Notes: generated from the letters alone by a model not told the origin. 64,000 bases of DNA from CAWKMN01 sp963850765 (GCA_963850765.1 CAWKMN010000006.1:434001-498000); one strand, 5' to 3'. Numbered from the stretch's first letter, positions 55,320 through 64,000 are shown. Numbers and translations are program-made.

Positions 55320-55620
55320 TGCCTCATAGGCCATTTGAAAACCTCACTCCCAGCCCACGTACGGAGAGGGGGAGAGAGTGGGCGCAAAAATCCCCTCTCC
55401 GCGTGTGGAGAGGGGATTCAGGGGTGAGGTAAAACTTTCTAGAGCCTGTTATGCACTTAGGTTTGCCCTGGAGAGGGGTTTTCCCGTGTAGTAGCCCCTC
55501 CCTAAATCCCTCCCCACCGGGTGGAGAGGGACTTCCAGCACTTCCCTTTCTCCGTGAGTGCCAGCACGCCTGGGGAAAGGGGCCAAAAGCGCATAACCAC
55601 GGTGGTTTCTATCGACGGGC
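55320..55620. repeat. Intergenic repeats: family B (55343-55434) and family A (55438-55600)
   Basis: The family B copy runs cctcactcccagcccacgta to caggggtgagg. The family A copy begins with tctagagcctgttatgcac and ends near 55600 with aaagcgcataacc, an imperfect inverse of its beginning. It is thus bounded by terminal inverted repeats, like a miniature element. Confidence 0.75.
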
Positions 55621-56598
55621 CTATGGCATGGGCACGAGCGGGATCAGGTCGGCGCCAGCGGGCAGCGAGTCTCGGAACACACCAAACAGCTCGTCGAATA
55701 CCAGCGCGCGGGCGCGGGCGGTTGCCGTTTCGGTGTCGAGATTGGGCGAATACCAGCGCTCGTAGGTGAGATGCACCAGTTCCAGCAGTTCATCCCGCCG
55801 GATACAGTCCGGTGACGAGCCGTCCATAAACTTGACCATAAACGTTTCAGGGGCGGTGTTGCTGATCGGCTCACCCGTGCGCGGATCGAAGCTGAGAGGG
55901 GGCTGAATGTAGTGGCTGCCCTCCGCACACCGGAAGCCCATTTTGCTCCAGAAGCCCATCGCGCGCCCTTCGCTTTCCAGCACAATAGCCCGCAGCGGCT
56001 CGTTCTGTCGGGCGGCAAGCTGATGCAGAGCGGCCTCGAATGCCTCCAGCAAATGACGCCCATGCCCGCCTTTACCGCGCAGGGCCGGGCGGGTCGCGAG
56101 ATAGCTGATCGCCCCGACGCCCACCTGCTGCCCCAGCACCGGCGAATCGTGTGAAAAATAGCTGGCTGCGATCACGGATGCGACGGACTCGGTAGAGACC
56201 AGGGGATCAAACTCAAAATGCACCAGTTGTCCATCCTGTGCATAACGGTGCCGGCCCGACACGCGCCAGTAGCGCCCAATCATCACACAGTCGGGTATAG
56301 GCTCGGTTCGCCCTCCCAGCCATTCCACATAAGCGGAACGTGGATCGAGCACATCGGGCTCGAAAGTCAGGCGCATCAGTTCGTAGCCCATTTCAAAACG
56401 CTCATCGATGCACCAGATGGATTCGTCAAAAAAGGCGTTGGGCTGCTGGGCCGCTTTAAAAGCGGTCTGCATCTGGTTCATTAAGTCCGCATCCGCCGCC
56501 ATTAGCATCGCGAGAACACCCTCATCCGGCTCCGCGCCGTCTGCCAGCGCCCGGTTGAACTCCGCATTCGCAGCCTGAATAATTGCGTCTCGATCCAT
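55621..56598 (-). CDS. GNAT-like acetyltransferase domain protein
   Basis: 325 residues. The middle region has a GNAT-like core: VGAISYLATRPALRGKGGHGRHLLEAFE holds the acetyl-CoA-binding RxxGxG/A-type loop, and AIVLESEGRAMGFWSKMGF matches the end of the core. N-terminal (1-130) and C-terminal (250-325) extensions are not recognised. Its start lies 9 bp after the stop of the STAND gene, so it should be in one transcription unit with it. Target unknown. Confidence 0.7.
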   Translation of the reverse strand: MDRDAIIQAANAEFNRALADGAEPDEGVLAMLMAADADLMNQMQTAFKAAQQPNAFFDESIWCIDERFEMGYELMRLTFEPDVLDPRSAYVEWLGGRTEPIPDCVMIGRYWRVSGRHRYAQDGQLVHFEFDPLVSTESVASVIAASYFSHDSPVLGQQVGVGAISYLATRPALRGKGGHGRHLLEAFEAALHQLAARQNEPLRAIVLESEGRAMGFWSKMGFRCAEGSHYIQPPLSFDPRTGEPISNTAPETFMVKFMDGSSPDCIRRDELLELVHLTYERWYSPNLDTETATARARALVFDELFGVFRDSLPAGADLIPLVPMP

Positions 56599-56607
56599 GC
56601 CGGTCTC

Positions 56608-59205
56608 CTAATCCAACAGCTTCTCAGAAATTCCGAACAGCGCGGCGATACGGTTGTGCTCGTCTTGCAGCACTTCCGCCGAAAAAGCGTCCGGCAGGTT
56701 GAGATCGGGCACGGGCGGGGAGAGGTAGGCCCGCAGCCGGTCTATCTCGCCACCTTGCAGCGCAAGCGCGACCTGACTCTCATCGCAGGTGCAGCCATTT
56801 TTCCGCCAGAACGAGTCCCATACGGCATGGATGGCGTGGCAGATCGCCTCGATTTCAGCAAACACCGCGTGCTCCTGCGCCGTCTGGATCAGGTAGCGGG
56901 CGATCAGGCGCATGGTGTCCTCGTACCATTTAACCGTGTAAGGGTCGGGCGGGTGCATCAGCACGTAGTTCTGGGCATAACCGCACATGCTGGCCCGGAT
57001 ATAGAGCGGCGCTACCTCGTCGTAGCGACCCTGGAACAAGCACGCATCGCCCATCACACGGTAGCTGAGTGTCAGGACTTCGTAATCCTTCTCCACGTCG
57101 AACGGCCCCTCGGCATCCATCAGGGTGTTTACCGTCTCCGCTTCGGCGTAGGCCTCCTCACAGCGGCCCATTTCGAGCAGCATGTCGGAGAGATACGCCG
57201 TCATATACGACTGGTTGTACTGGTCGCCATCTTCAACCGCCGTCTGAATCACCTCTCGATACTGGCTTTCGGCGGCTTCATAATCCGGCTGGCGCGCAAA
57301 TCGCAGGCTGTTGGTGTACATTTCGAGGATGGCCGCCCGCAGCGCCCGCTGTTTGGCGGTCATGTCCGCCGGATCGGTCAAGCGCAGATCAAACACGTCA
57401 GCAATCTGCTCGAGCAGGGTCCGAACCTCGTCCCAGCGGGGATCGTCCTTCACATCCTTCTGAAACCCACGCGGGTAAATTTCGTGAAAGCGGCTGACCA
57501 GCTCGAAAATCGGACTGCCGGCTTCTGCCGCCTGCGTCCAGCCCCAGTGCTTGAGAATGTGCTCGCAGAACGGGAACGGCAGGTAATATTCCCACCACTG
57601 AAAAGCCAGAAAATAGACATTCAGGAATTCCAGGTCGGCATCCTGCCGGTTGTGGATCTGCGACACGTGATACAGCCATTCGGAAACCGTGCGCTGCCAT
57701 GTTGGGTCTTCGTAGCGATAGAGTGCCACATAACGCTCGGAAGGGTCTTGTTCATCGTAGCCCGCCATGATCTCGGCATACGCGTCGGCCAGTTTTTGAT
57801 GGAGCAGGGCATACTGCTCGGCGCGATTTTCTTTCAGATAGGTGTTCACCACATCGCGCATGTTGTTGTGAAAGGCGTAATAGATGCCGTACTCGTCGTG
57901 GTGCTGTTCCACGAACGAATAGCGGGTCACAGCCTGCAAGATGCGCTCTTTAATCTCTGCTGCCAGCGGATGCTCTTCGTCTTCGTCCTCCTCGTTCTCG
58001 TCCGGATCCTCGGCGGCGGCGTCCGAGTCGGTGAGCGAAACCGGCTGATCTTCAAGGTCTTCCTCGTGGAGCAGGCCAGCGGTCAGCGCAGGCAGGTGAT
58101 CATCGGAAGACATCAACACCCGGTAAAGCAGATCGGCATCGAAGCGGCGGGCGATGATGCCCAGCCACAGCGACTCGCATAACCAGGAGGTTGGCGTATC
58201 TTCGATCAGTTGCAGCAGCAGTTCGGGGATGGTCTGCTCATATTCCCCTTCCTGCCAGCGCGGCAGGTTCGAGAGCAGGTCCGGCTGAGCGGCCAGACTG
58301 GTCTGCAGCAGGTCCGCCACCAGGCTCACGGTCTGAGCGTGACCCTTCGAAAAACGATAGACGTTTTCCACCATCATGGGGGGGAACTGCTCCACCCCCA
58401 GCCGCCTGTGCAGGTAACTGGCGACTTCTTCCGGCGTAAAGTTGCTCAGATACAGGTTTTCAACCAGACGGTTTTTTTGCCGCACGTTTAACTGATCCGT
58501 GGTGCGCGAAATGATCACCCAGGTGCTGTCCATGTGCCCGGTCAGATCGTTCAGAACCCAATCGCCAATGGGCTGGTCGCTGATCCAGCAGTAATCGTCC
58601 GCGAACAGGATGGCATGCTCCCCGCCGCGCAGGCTGGGGTTGTAATAACCCAGGAACTCCTTGGTCAGACGCGACACTTCGGCGTCAATTGCCGCTTCCA
58701 GTGTCTTACGCTCCCTGCGCCCTTCCTGGACATCCTGCACGATCAGCTTCCAGGCGTCCGCCGCCGACGCATTGACATCCCGTTCGACGCCAAAAAACTC
58801 GCGGATCACGTTAAAGCTGGATGTTTCCAGCATGCCGGGGAAGTTCACCAGATGGGGCAGGCTTTCTTTGGCGAGTTCGATGAGCACGGTCCGGTAATCG
58901 ATCACGTTTTGCACGCGGATCAAAATATCGGTGAACGGCGTATTCGACTCGGCAAGCTGGGGATTCTGGTAATGGACCGAGACCTGATCGAGCGACAGCC
59001 AGAGCGGTTTGAGATCGGGATAGGCCGCGTCGATCTGGTAGTACAGCGTGGAGAGCACCGTCGTTTTGCCGGTTCCATAGCGGCTGTAGGTATCTCCGAT
59101 AAACTGGATAATGCTGCGCTGATCCAACAGGTGAAAAAAGGTTTTGACATAATTGTGGCGGTCGATGAAATAGGGTGCCATCTGGGGTTTTTCCGGGGGC
59201 TTCAT
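56608..59205 (-). CDS. STAND-type P-loop NTPase with TPR-like C-terminal repeats
   Basis: 865 residues from the ATG at 59205 (AAGG 8 bases upstream; frame open to 59214). A P-loop variant, SRYGTGKT at 41-48, is followed by Walker B AILFADD at about 200 and a STRAND-like VIISRTTDQ. A winged-helix-type segment (LSNFTPEEVASYLHRRLG) completes a STAND core. A very acidic linker (EDPDENEEDEDEEHP) lies near 400. Residues 430-865 are alpha-helical, with TPR-like pairs such as QPDYEAAESQYREVIQTAV. Such proteins are signal sensors, often in apoptosis-like or anti-phage responses. It is divergent from the TIR-NACHT gene, 89 bp apart, which suggests joint control. Confidence 0.78.
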   Translation of the reverse strand: MKPPEKPQMAPYFIDRHNYVKTFFHLLDQRSIIQFIGDTYSRYGTGKTTVLSTLYYQIDAAYPDLKPLWLSLDQVSVHYQNPQLAESNTPFTDILIRVQNVIDYRTVLIELAKESLPHLVNFPGMLETSSFNVIREFFGVERDVNASAADAWKLIVQDVQEGRRERKTLEAAIDAEVSRLTKEFLGYYNPSLRGGEHAILFADDYCWISDQPIGDWVLNDLTGHMDSTWVIISRTTDQLNVRQKNRLVENLYLSNFTPEEVASYLHRRLGVEQFPPMMVENVYRFSKGHAQTVSLVADLLQTSLAAQPDLLSNLPRWQEGEYEQTIPELLLQLIEDTPTSWLCESLWLGIIARRFDADLLYRVLMSSDDHLPALTAGLLHEEDLEDQPVSLTDSDAAAEDPDENEEDEDEEHPLAAEIKERILQAVTRYSFVEQHHDEYGIYYAFHNNMRDVVNTYLKENRAEQYALLHQKLADAYAEIMAGYDEQDPSERYVALYRYEDPTWQRTVSEWLYHVSQIHNRQDADLEFLNVYFLAFQWWEYYLPFPFCEHILKHWGWTQAAEAGSPIFELVSRFHEIYPRGFQKDVKDDPRWDEVRTLLEQIADVFDLRLTDPADMTAKQRALRAAILEMYTNSLRFARQPDYEAAESQYREVIQTAVEDGDQYNQSYMTAYLSDMLLEMGRCEEAYAEAETVNTLMDAEGPFDVEKDYEVLTLSYRVMGDACLFQGRYDEVAPLYIRASMCGYAQNYVLMHPPDPYTVKWYEDTMRLIARYLIQTAQEHAVFAEIEAICHAIHAVWDSFWRKNGCTCDESQVALALQGGEIDRLRAYLSPPVPDLNLPDAFSAEVLQDEHNRIAALFGISEKLLD

Positions 59206-59243
59206 CGGCAGCATCCTTTATGTGTCACGGCGGCATCGGCTAG

Positions 59244-59261
59244 TATAATGTATTGATTATA
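59244..59261. promoter_or_regulatory. Overlapping divergent -10 elements
   Basis: TATAAT at 59244-59249 on the plus strand serves the TIR-NACHT gene, and TATAAT on the minus strand (attata at 59256-59261) serves the STAND gene. They are about 6 bp apart, so the two promoters should compete. The -35 regions are weak. Confidence 0.5.
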
Positions 59262-59294
59262 ACGCCCGGCATAGCGGCTCAGGTAGGGAGAATT

Positions 59295-62200
59295 ATGGCA
59301 CGTCTCTTTATTTCATACCGGCGACAAGATGATGGCGTACAGTATCTAAAGGAACGTCTCAAGCAGGCGCACTATGCGATCTGGTTCGACACCGATAACA
59401 TTCTGCTGGGCGATCCTGACTGGCAGGAAAGTATCGTGCGCGGCATGGAGAGCAGTGACGCGGTGGTGCTGTGTTTTTCCCCGCGCGTCCTGGAATCGCA
59501 GACCATCCGTTTTGAGATTCGCACCGCCCACAGCAAAAATAAGCCGATCTTCATCGTCGTGATCCAGCCGTTTGAAAACATCTTCCCCTCCGAAGCCGAA
59601 CTGCGCTCGATGGGTCTGAATGAGCGGTATCAGGCGATGGACTTTACGCAGAAAGACCGGATCGAGGCGAATCTTGAGCGGTTAATTCGCGATCTCTACG
59701 CGCAGGGCATCCGCCCGACCCTGCACCAACTGCGCCAGCGCAAACAGGAGGATCTGCACGAGCAGCGCTACCTGCGCCAGTTGATCGACGACGCAGGAAC
59801 GATCCGGCTGCACGAGGTAAACCCCGACTACGATGGCAGCCAAATGCCGATTGAGAACCTGTATGTACCCCTGCAGACCGATCTGCGGCTGGTGCTGGCC
59901 ATCGAAAAATATGATGTGGAACGGTGGTGGCTGTGCCGCCGCGATCTTTTTGAGGCGGAACGCATCGAACATCGACGCCTGAACGCCTCCGAGCGCGCGG
60001 CTCTGGACGCGGCCCATGACGCGGTGATGACCAGCGGTGATTGGGATCTGGGACTGATCGAAATCCTGGTCGAGGAACGCCGCGAATCGCTCTTCCAGGA
60101 AGAAAAAGAGGCGCGCCGCAGCCGCATGGCCCGCCTGGACCGTGCCTATCAGGTGATCGCGCTGGACGCCGGACAGGTGGCCGTGATGAGCCGCCAACTG
60201 CTGCTGATAGGTGAAGCGGGCACGGGCAAAACAACCTTCTCCAACTATCTCAGCGCCTGTCTGGCGGGTCATCTGCTGCCCAATTTCCAGCGGCCGCTCA
60301 ACCATGCCGCGTTGGGGCGCTGGACTCACGGCGAACTCACGCCTGTGTATATTAAAATGCGCTGGCTGCTGGACGATATTGAACGCTTTGGCTGGAGCAC
60401 CGCTGCCGTCGAAGCCTATATCCAGGGACGGCTGCTCAAGGATAACGCCGCGTTTTTCCCCGAATTACAGCGCGATCTGGAAGCCGGCTACGAAATCATT
60501 GTACTCGATGGGTTGGAGCGCCTGCTGCAGGTGCCGCGCTTCAAACTCGACGAGCGCCACCGTGAACTGGATCAACTGCTGGCGTCGCTCCGTACCCACT
60601 ACGACCAGTGCCGCTTATTGATGACCGGGCGGCCCGAATATTTTACGCATTGGCAGCCGAGTCAGGCATCGGTAGCGCACCTGGCGGGGCTGTCACCCGT
60701 ATCTCAAACCCGGCTGGCTGCGCAGATCTATGCTAACCGCCACAGTCTGAAACCCGAAACAGCCACCAACACTGCCTACGAATTGACAGGTTTCCTCAAC
60801 CAGTTTTCGCCCCAGTTCAGCAGCAATCCGCGTTTTGCGGCGCTGCTTTCGACCGTCTACCCGGCGAAACGGGGCATTCTCTACCGTCGCACCATCGATC
60901 TGCTGCTCGACAACTGGACCCAGCCCAGCCCAGGGCTGCCCAGTATCATGGAAATCTTCCAAAGCGCGGACATGTCGGTGGCCGAAGCCGAGGAAAAACT
61001 GATCGAAACCCTGGGAGAAGTGGTTTTTGAAACCGCCCAGCAGTTCCCGGACCGGGCCGCGATCGGGGAAACGTTGCGCAGCAGCGTGCTCCATCACCTG
61101 GGCGACCTCGGCGCGTATTATGATCTCAATCCCGAACGGGTGCGCGCCTATCTGAGCGAAAACGCCGGGGTGCTGGTGGGCAGCGGCGATAACTTCCGCT
61201 TTGCCCACGACGACTTCCGCCAATATTTTCTGGCGGAACATCTTCTCAAACAGATCGCGAGAAACGAGCCGCAAGCCGCCACCTCTGATTCGGTTCCCCT
61301 GGCGCGCCGCCTCATGTGGGAGCAGCCGCGCATCTGGGCCGACCCCATTGAGATGATCGGGGACCTGCTGGTAGACGAGAGTCACGGTGCGCTCAACCGC
61401 GTCTGGGACCTGATCGAAGATCTGATCGGAGACGCTGCACCGGATGATCCCGAGGCCCCCTCCCTCACCAGCCATGCGGAGGCGGTCCGGATCGCTGCGC
61501 GGATCGCCCTCAATCACAGCCTGAACAGCGGGCGGCTGCGGGCCAGCGAGCGGAGCATCTTCGGCAACCTGATCGACTGGTTGATCGCGCTGATCGAATC
61601 CCCCGATGCGCTGATGCGGGACAGCAGCGGTTCTCAGCCGTCCAGTCTGGTGAAGCGGGCGGAAATCGGGCGGATGCTCGGCGTGTCAGGCGATACCCGG
61701 GCCGGGATCGGCCTGCCCATCGAATGGGCAGCGATTCCCGCCGGAAAGGCGTTCGTGGGCGGCAGTCACCTGAGCGATCCCTATGGACCGGAGGATACGT
61801 CAGCGCGCCAGGAGATCCAGGTGCCCGCGTTCCAAATCGGGCGCTACCCGGTGACTTATGCGCAGTACGAAGCGTTTGTCGAGGCGGGCGGCTATCAGGA
61901 GCAGCGCTTTTGGGTCGATGGGAATGATGATTCAGGCTGGGTCTGGTGCCAGGGGCGCACGCATCCTGATGTGGGCTGGCACGATCCCGCGTGGCATGTG
62001 CCGAATCATCCGGTGATCGGCGTGACATGGTACGAAGCGGCGGCGTTCTGCCGGTGGCTGAGTGCCGAATTGGGGGCAGAAATCCGGCTGCCTACGGTAG
62101 CGGAGTGGATCCGAGCGGCACGCGGCGCGGACGAACACATCTTTCCTTATGGTGGGACCTTTGATGCGACCCGTGGCAACACCTATCTGAGTGGGGCCGG

Positions 62201-62459
62201 GCGCACAACGGCTGCCGGCATGTTTCCACGCGGCAGCACGCCCCAGGGTGTGGCCGATCTCAGCGGGAATGTCTATGAATGGTGCCAGGATGTCATCCTT
62301 GACACGCGGCTCGATGGTCAGACGCTGCGGCATCATCCGCTGAAAGGCGGCAGTTGGAGCAGTTATCCCGGCTTCTGCCGTATCGATGCGCTGTACCAGG
62401 AAAGTCCCGCCTTCGCCACGACCTACTGGGGGTTTCGCGCCCTGCGGTCAGGTCCGTGA
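59295..62459 (+). CDS. TIR-NACHT-FGE-like (C-type-lectin fold) protein
   Basis: 1054 residues from the ATG at 59295 (GGGAG upstream). Residues 1-140 are a TIR domain: ARLFISYRRQDD, IWFDTDNILLGDPDWQ, SDAVVLCFSP, and a Glu at the NADase position (TIRFEIRTA). Residues 300-700 are a NACHT NTPase: Walker A GEAGTGKTT at 306, Walker B IIVLDGLERL near 400, sensor LLMTGRPEY, and the late motif FAHDDFRQYFLAEHLL. Residues 810-1054 resemble formylglycine-generating enzyme (IPAGKAFVGGS, VTWYEAAAFCRWL, LPTVAEWIRAARG, LSGNVYEWCQD, GGSWSSYPGF, YWGFRAL). The two catalytic Cys of true FGEs are replaced by Pro and Ile. It probably senses a ligand and triggers NAD+ depletion (inference). Confidence 0.85.
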   Translation: MARLFISYRRQDDGVQYLKERLKQAHYAIWFDTDNILLGDPDWQESIVRGMESSDAVVLCFSPRVLESQTIRFEIRTAHSKNKPIFIVVIQPFENIFPSEAELRSMGLNERYQAMDFTQKDRIEANLERLIRDLYAQGIRPTLHQLRQRKQEDLHEQRYLRQLIDDAGTIRLHEVNPDYDGSQMPIENLYVPLQTDLRLVLAIEKYDVERWWLCRRDLFEAERIEHRRLNASERAALDAAHDAVMTSGDWDLGLIEILVEERRESLFQEEKEARRSRMARLDRAYQVIALDAGQVAVMSRQLLLIGEAGTGKTTFSNYLSACLAGHLLPNFQRPLNHAALGRWTHGELTPVYIKMRWLLDDIERFGWSTAAVEAYIQGRLLKDNAAFFPELQRDLEAGYEIIVLDGLERLLQVPRFKLDERHRELDQLLASLRTHYDQCRLLMTGRPEYFTHWQPSQASVAHLAGLSPVSQTRLAAQIYANRHSLKPETATNTAYELTGFLNQFSPQFSSNPRFAALLSTVYPAKRGILYRRTIDLLLDNWTQPSPGLPSIMEIFQSADMSVAEAEEKLIETLGEVVFETAQQFPDRAAIGETLRSSVLHHLGDLGAYYDLNPERVRAYLSENAGVLVGSGDNFRFAHDDFRQYFLAEHLLKQIARNEPQAATSDSVPLARRLMWEQPRIWADPIEMIGDLLVDESHGALNRVWDLIEDLIGDAAPDDPEAPSLTSHAEAVRIAARIALNHSLNSGRLRASERSIFGNLIDWLIALIESPDALMRDSSGSQPSSLVKRAEIGRMLGVSGDTRAGIGLPIEWAAIPAGKAFVGGSHLSDPYGPEDTSARQEIQVPAFQIGRYPVTYAQYEAFVEAGGYQEQRFWVDGNDDSGWVWCQGRTHPDVGWHDPAWHVPNHPVIGVTWYEAAAFCRWLSAELGAEIRLPTVAEWIRAARGADEHIFPYGGTFDATRGNTYLSGAGRTTAAGMFPRGSTPQGVADLSGNVYEWCQDVILDTRLDGQTLRHHPLKGGSWSSYPGFCRIDALYQESPAFATTYWGFRALRSGP

Positions 62460-62500
62460 GGACGTTGGATGGGTTCCTGAGACTCGCGACTTACGCGATT

Positions 62501-63640
62501 TCAAGAGTCCATATTCTGAATATCAACCCATCGCCGCTCGCGGAACGAGAGTTCCACCGCGTTGATGATTTGCTGCACACGAGCGCTTTGTGCAAAATTG
62601 CCCTGATTCTCGGCGCCCCCAGCGACGATTTCCTGCAAGAAATTGTGGACCAGATTGCAGTAAAACAGGGAGGGCCAAGGCTCGCCTGGGATGTAACCGG
62701 GTGGAAAGAATCGGTCAGGAATTTTGACCGGAACAAATTCGACGGCGTCTGGTGTTGCGTTGTGCAGGGTCTGGCACTCACCGAATTCCTCAACTAGCCG
62801 GCAAATCAGCGCGCCCTTCGACCCGTAGGCACGCGCTTCGAGACCGGGATAGTTCCCAACGGTGACATAGCTTGACTGAATGGAGCAGATGGCTCCATTC
62901 GCGTATTCGCCCAGATAGATATCGCCGTCATCGATATGGGTGCGTACCGTCCGGCCGTTGGCGTCCGTGCGATACGGGACGAAGTTCTTCAACATACCCA
63001 CGACGCTGGAAAGTTCGCTATCCATGAACCACAGGCTGAGGTCGATGATGGGCGCTCCATAGCCCTCGAGGGATGACATCTTGATCTCGTCGCGCTCGGT
63101 CTCGGGGATAAGGTCTTGCTTGGTCACGGGTATGTGGGGACTTATGAACTGCGAGTTCTGCTCGAAGCCGTTGAAAATGAACGGATCACCAATAAATCCG
63201 TCCGCAATCAGCTCGCGCATGTACTGCATGGCCGGGGCATAACGGAAGGTCAGTCCGACCTTGGTCTTCAAACCTTTGGACTCGGCCAGGCGGTGCGCCT
63301 CCCAGGTACGCTTGTAGTCATGTGCGACGGGTTTTTCACAGAGACAGTGTTTGTTGGCTACGAGTGCCGCGAAGGCCAGGGCCTCGTGATTGTCACGATC
63401 GGCGGAAGAGCCGCGCGTGCACACATCAATCACATCGATGTCTTCGCGCGCCAACATCTCCTCAAAATCGGTGTAAATATGGGGAATGTCGAATTCTTTG
63501 GCACGCTGAGCCGCCAGTTCTCGATTGAGGTCGCAGATCGCGACGACCTTCGAGAGCGGCGACCGGGCGAACCCCGGCAGATGCGCACTCGCTGCCCAGC
63601 GCCCTGCGCCGATCACACCAATTCTAAGCTCTGTGGTCAT
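62501..63640 (-). CDS. Gfo/Idh/MocA family oxidoreductase
   Basis: 379 residues. The N-terminal Rossmann motif is RIGVIGAGRWAASAH, the EKP motif is CLCEKPVAHDY, and the substrate-domain segments are KVGLTFRYAPAM and GYGAPIIDLSLWFMDS. It is unrelated in detail to the family member at 0.9-2.2 kb (little local identity). GGTGAGG precedes the ATG. It follows an AstE-type gene by 15 bp on the same strand, so the pair may share an operon. Confidence 0.88.
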   Translation of the reverse strand: MTTELRIGVIGAGRWAASAHLPGFARSPLSKVVAICDLNRELAAQRAKEFDIPHIYTDFEEMLAREDIDVIDVCTRGSSADRDNHEALAFAALVANKHCLCEKPVAHDYKRTWEAHRLAESKGLKTKVGLTFRYAPAMQYMRELIADGFIGDPFIFNGFEQNSQFISPHIPVTKQDLIPETERDEIKMSSLEGYGAPIIDLSLWFMDSELSSVVGMLKNFVPYRTDANGRTVRTHIDDGDIYLGEYANGAICSIQSSYVTVGNYPGLEARAYGSKGALICRLVEEFGECQTLHNATPDAVEFVPVKIPDRFFPPGYIPGEPWPSLFYCNLVHNFLQEIVAGGAENQGNFAQSARVQQIINAVELSFRERRWVDIQNMDS

Positions 63641-63655
63641 AGCTACCTCACCCTA

Positions 63656-64000
63656 TCAATCACTCGGTTCTGCCACGACGTAGGTCATTGCGCCGCCTTC
63701 GAGTTGGGCCATCATGGGCCTTAACAGGAGTAATGCCGTCCGGTCAAACGGGGCTTCGAAGGTTTCGATCACGACCTGCGTCACCGGATCGTGCAGGTAG
63801 CCCAATACAGTACCGCGCGGAACGATGGTGCCTACGTCGCCAGCACGCACACGTGGAACAAACACCCCTCCCTCATGTGGTCGAAGCACCGTTGTGGCTC
63901 CCACCGGAATCGGCTCCTGATCACGAAGTCGCGACGGCTCTGCCTTCAGGATGCCAGCCGCTTGCAGCGCGCCGCGCAATCCTGCGGCGATTTTCTGAGC
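63656..64000 (-). CDS. AstE/AspA (succinylglutamate desuccinylase/aspartoacylase) family, 5' partial
   Basis: Only the C-terminal 114 residues are in the window; the frame runs off the right end. The barrel-sandwich-like domain at the C-terminus is seen: IPVGATTVLRPHEGGVF, VRAGDVGTIVPRGTVLGYL and ETFEAPFDRTALLLL. Metal-binding residues of the peptidase M14-like core are outside. The substrate is not known. Confidence 0.75.
   Translation of the reverse strand, partial: AQKIAAGLRGALQAAGILKAEPSRLRDQEPIPVGATTVLRPHEGGVFVPRVRAGDVGTIVPRGTVLGYLHDPVTQVVIETFEAPFDRTALLLLRPMMAQLEGGAMTYVVAEPSD

Noticed and set aside
55320..55620. Small protein gene after folE
   Set aside because: The open frames here fall inside hairpin repeats and have no start signal.
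1..64000. CRISPR array or integrated phage
   Set aside because: No regularly spaced identical repeats with unique spacers and no phage structural or integrase genes were seen.

Overview
The window looks like a piece of chromosome from a GC-rich, free-living heterotroph, most likely a Chloroflexota member (Anaerolineae-like). That assignment is an inference from the mix of Opp-type and MalFG-type sugar/peptide importers, lone ALDH16 and DeoC genes, STAND NTPases with TIR and FGE-like domains, and many short hairpin repeats between genes. No rRNA, tRNA or other phylogenetic marker is present to prove it. No CRISPR array or complete phage was seen.

Layout. 0-6.1 kb: the end of a GH88/105 glycosidase, a Gfo/Idh/MocA sugar oxidoreductase and a two-gene heterodimeric ABC exporter. 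6.6-11.4 kb: a redox group with an anchored Pro-rich protein, ApbE flavin transferase, an SH3b protein with an acidic/His tail, a ferric-reductase-like haem membrane protein, an ABM-domain protein and a luciferase-like oxidoreductase. 11.4-12.6 kb: a palindromic, defective IS630-type element inserted in the tip of a hairpin repeat. 12.6-17.2 kb: an Opp-type importer (SBP, two permeases) without ATPases, one permease carrying a large PPC-like extracellular insert. 17.6-23.3 kb: a TerC-family membrane protein, homocysteine methyltransferase, PIG-V-like mannosyltransferase, frameshifted lipoprotein and fucose-isomerase-family enzyme.

23.7-31.9 kb: an Hsp70/YegD-like ATPase fused to a six-repeat domain resembling the GyrA C-terminal pinwheel, a third ABC exporter, and an ALDH16-DeoC operon. 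32.2-44.2 kb: a carbohydrate-use block with a six-hairpin glycosidase and a GH13 enzyme on the plus strand, facing a complete Opp-type importer (SBP-B-C-D-F) preceded by a LacI regulator. 44.4-46.7 kb: two small membrane proteins and a UroD/MtaA-family methyltransferase. 46.9-52.5 kb: a MalEFG-type sugar importer operon that continues into a TIM-barrel glycosidase-like protein and a ferritin-like diiron protein. 53.0-55.3 kb: a frameshifted Rieske/FAD reductase followed by folE.

55.6-62.5 kb is the most unusual block. A GNAT-like gene and a large STAND/TPR NTPase are transcribed away from a 1054-residue TIR-NACHT-FGE-like protein, with overlapping divergent -10 elements between them. The FGE-like domain lacks the paired copper-binding cysteines of true formylglycine-generating enzymes, so it is more likely a recognition domain. 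This is the best candidate for an undescribed defence or signalling system. The window ends with a second Gfo/Idh/MocA oxidoreductase and the end of an AstE/AspA-family gene.

At least four families of dispersed hairpin repeats fill most intergenic gaps. Gene starts were moved from the longest open frame wherever a ribosome-binding site or family length argued for it.
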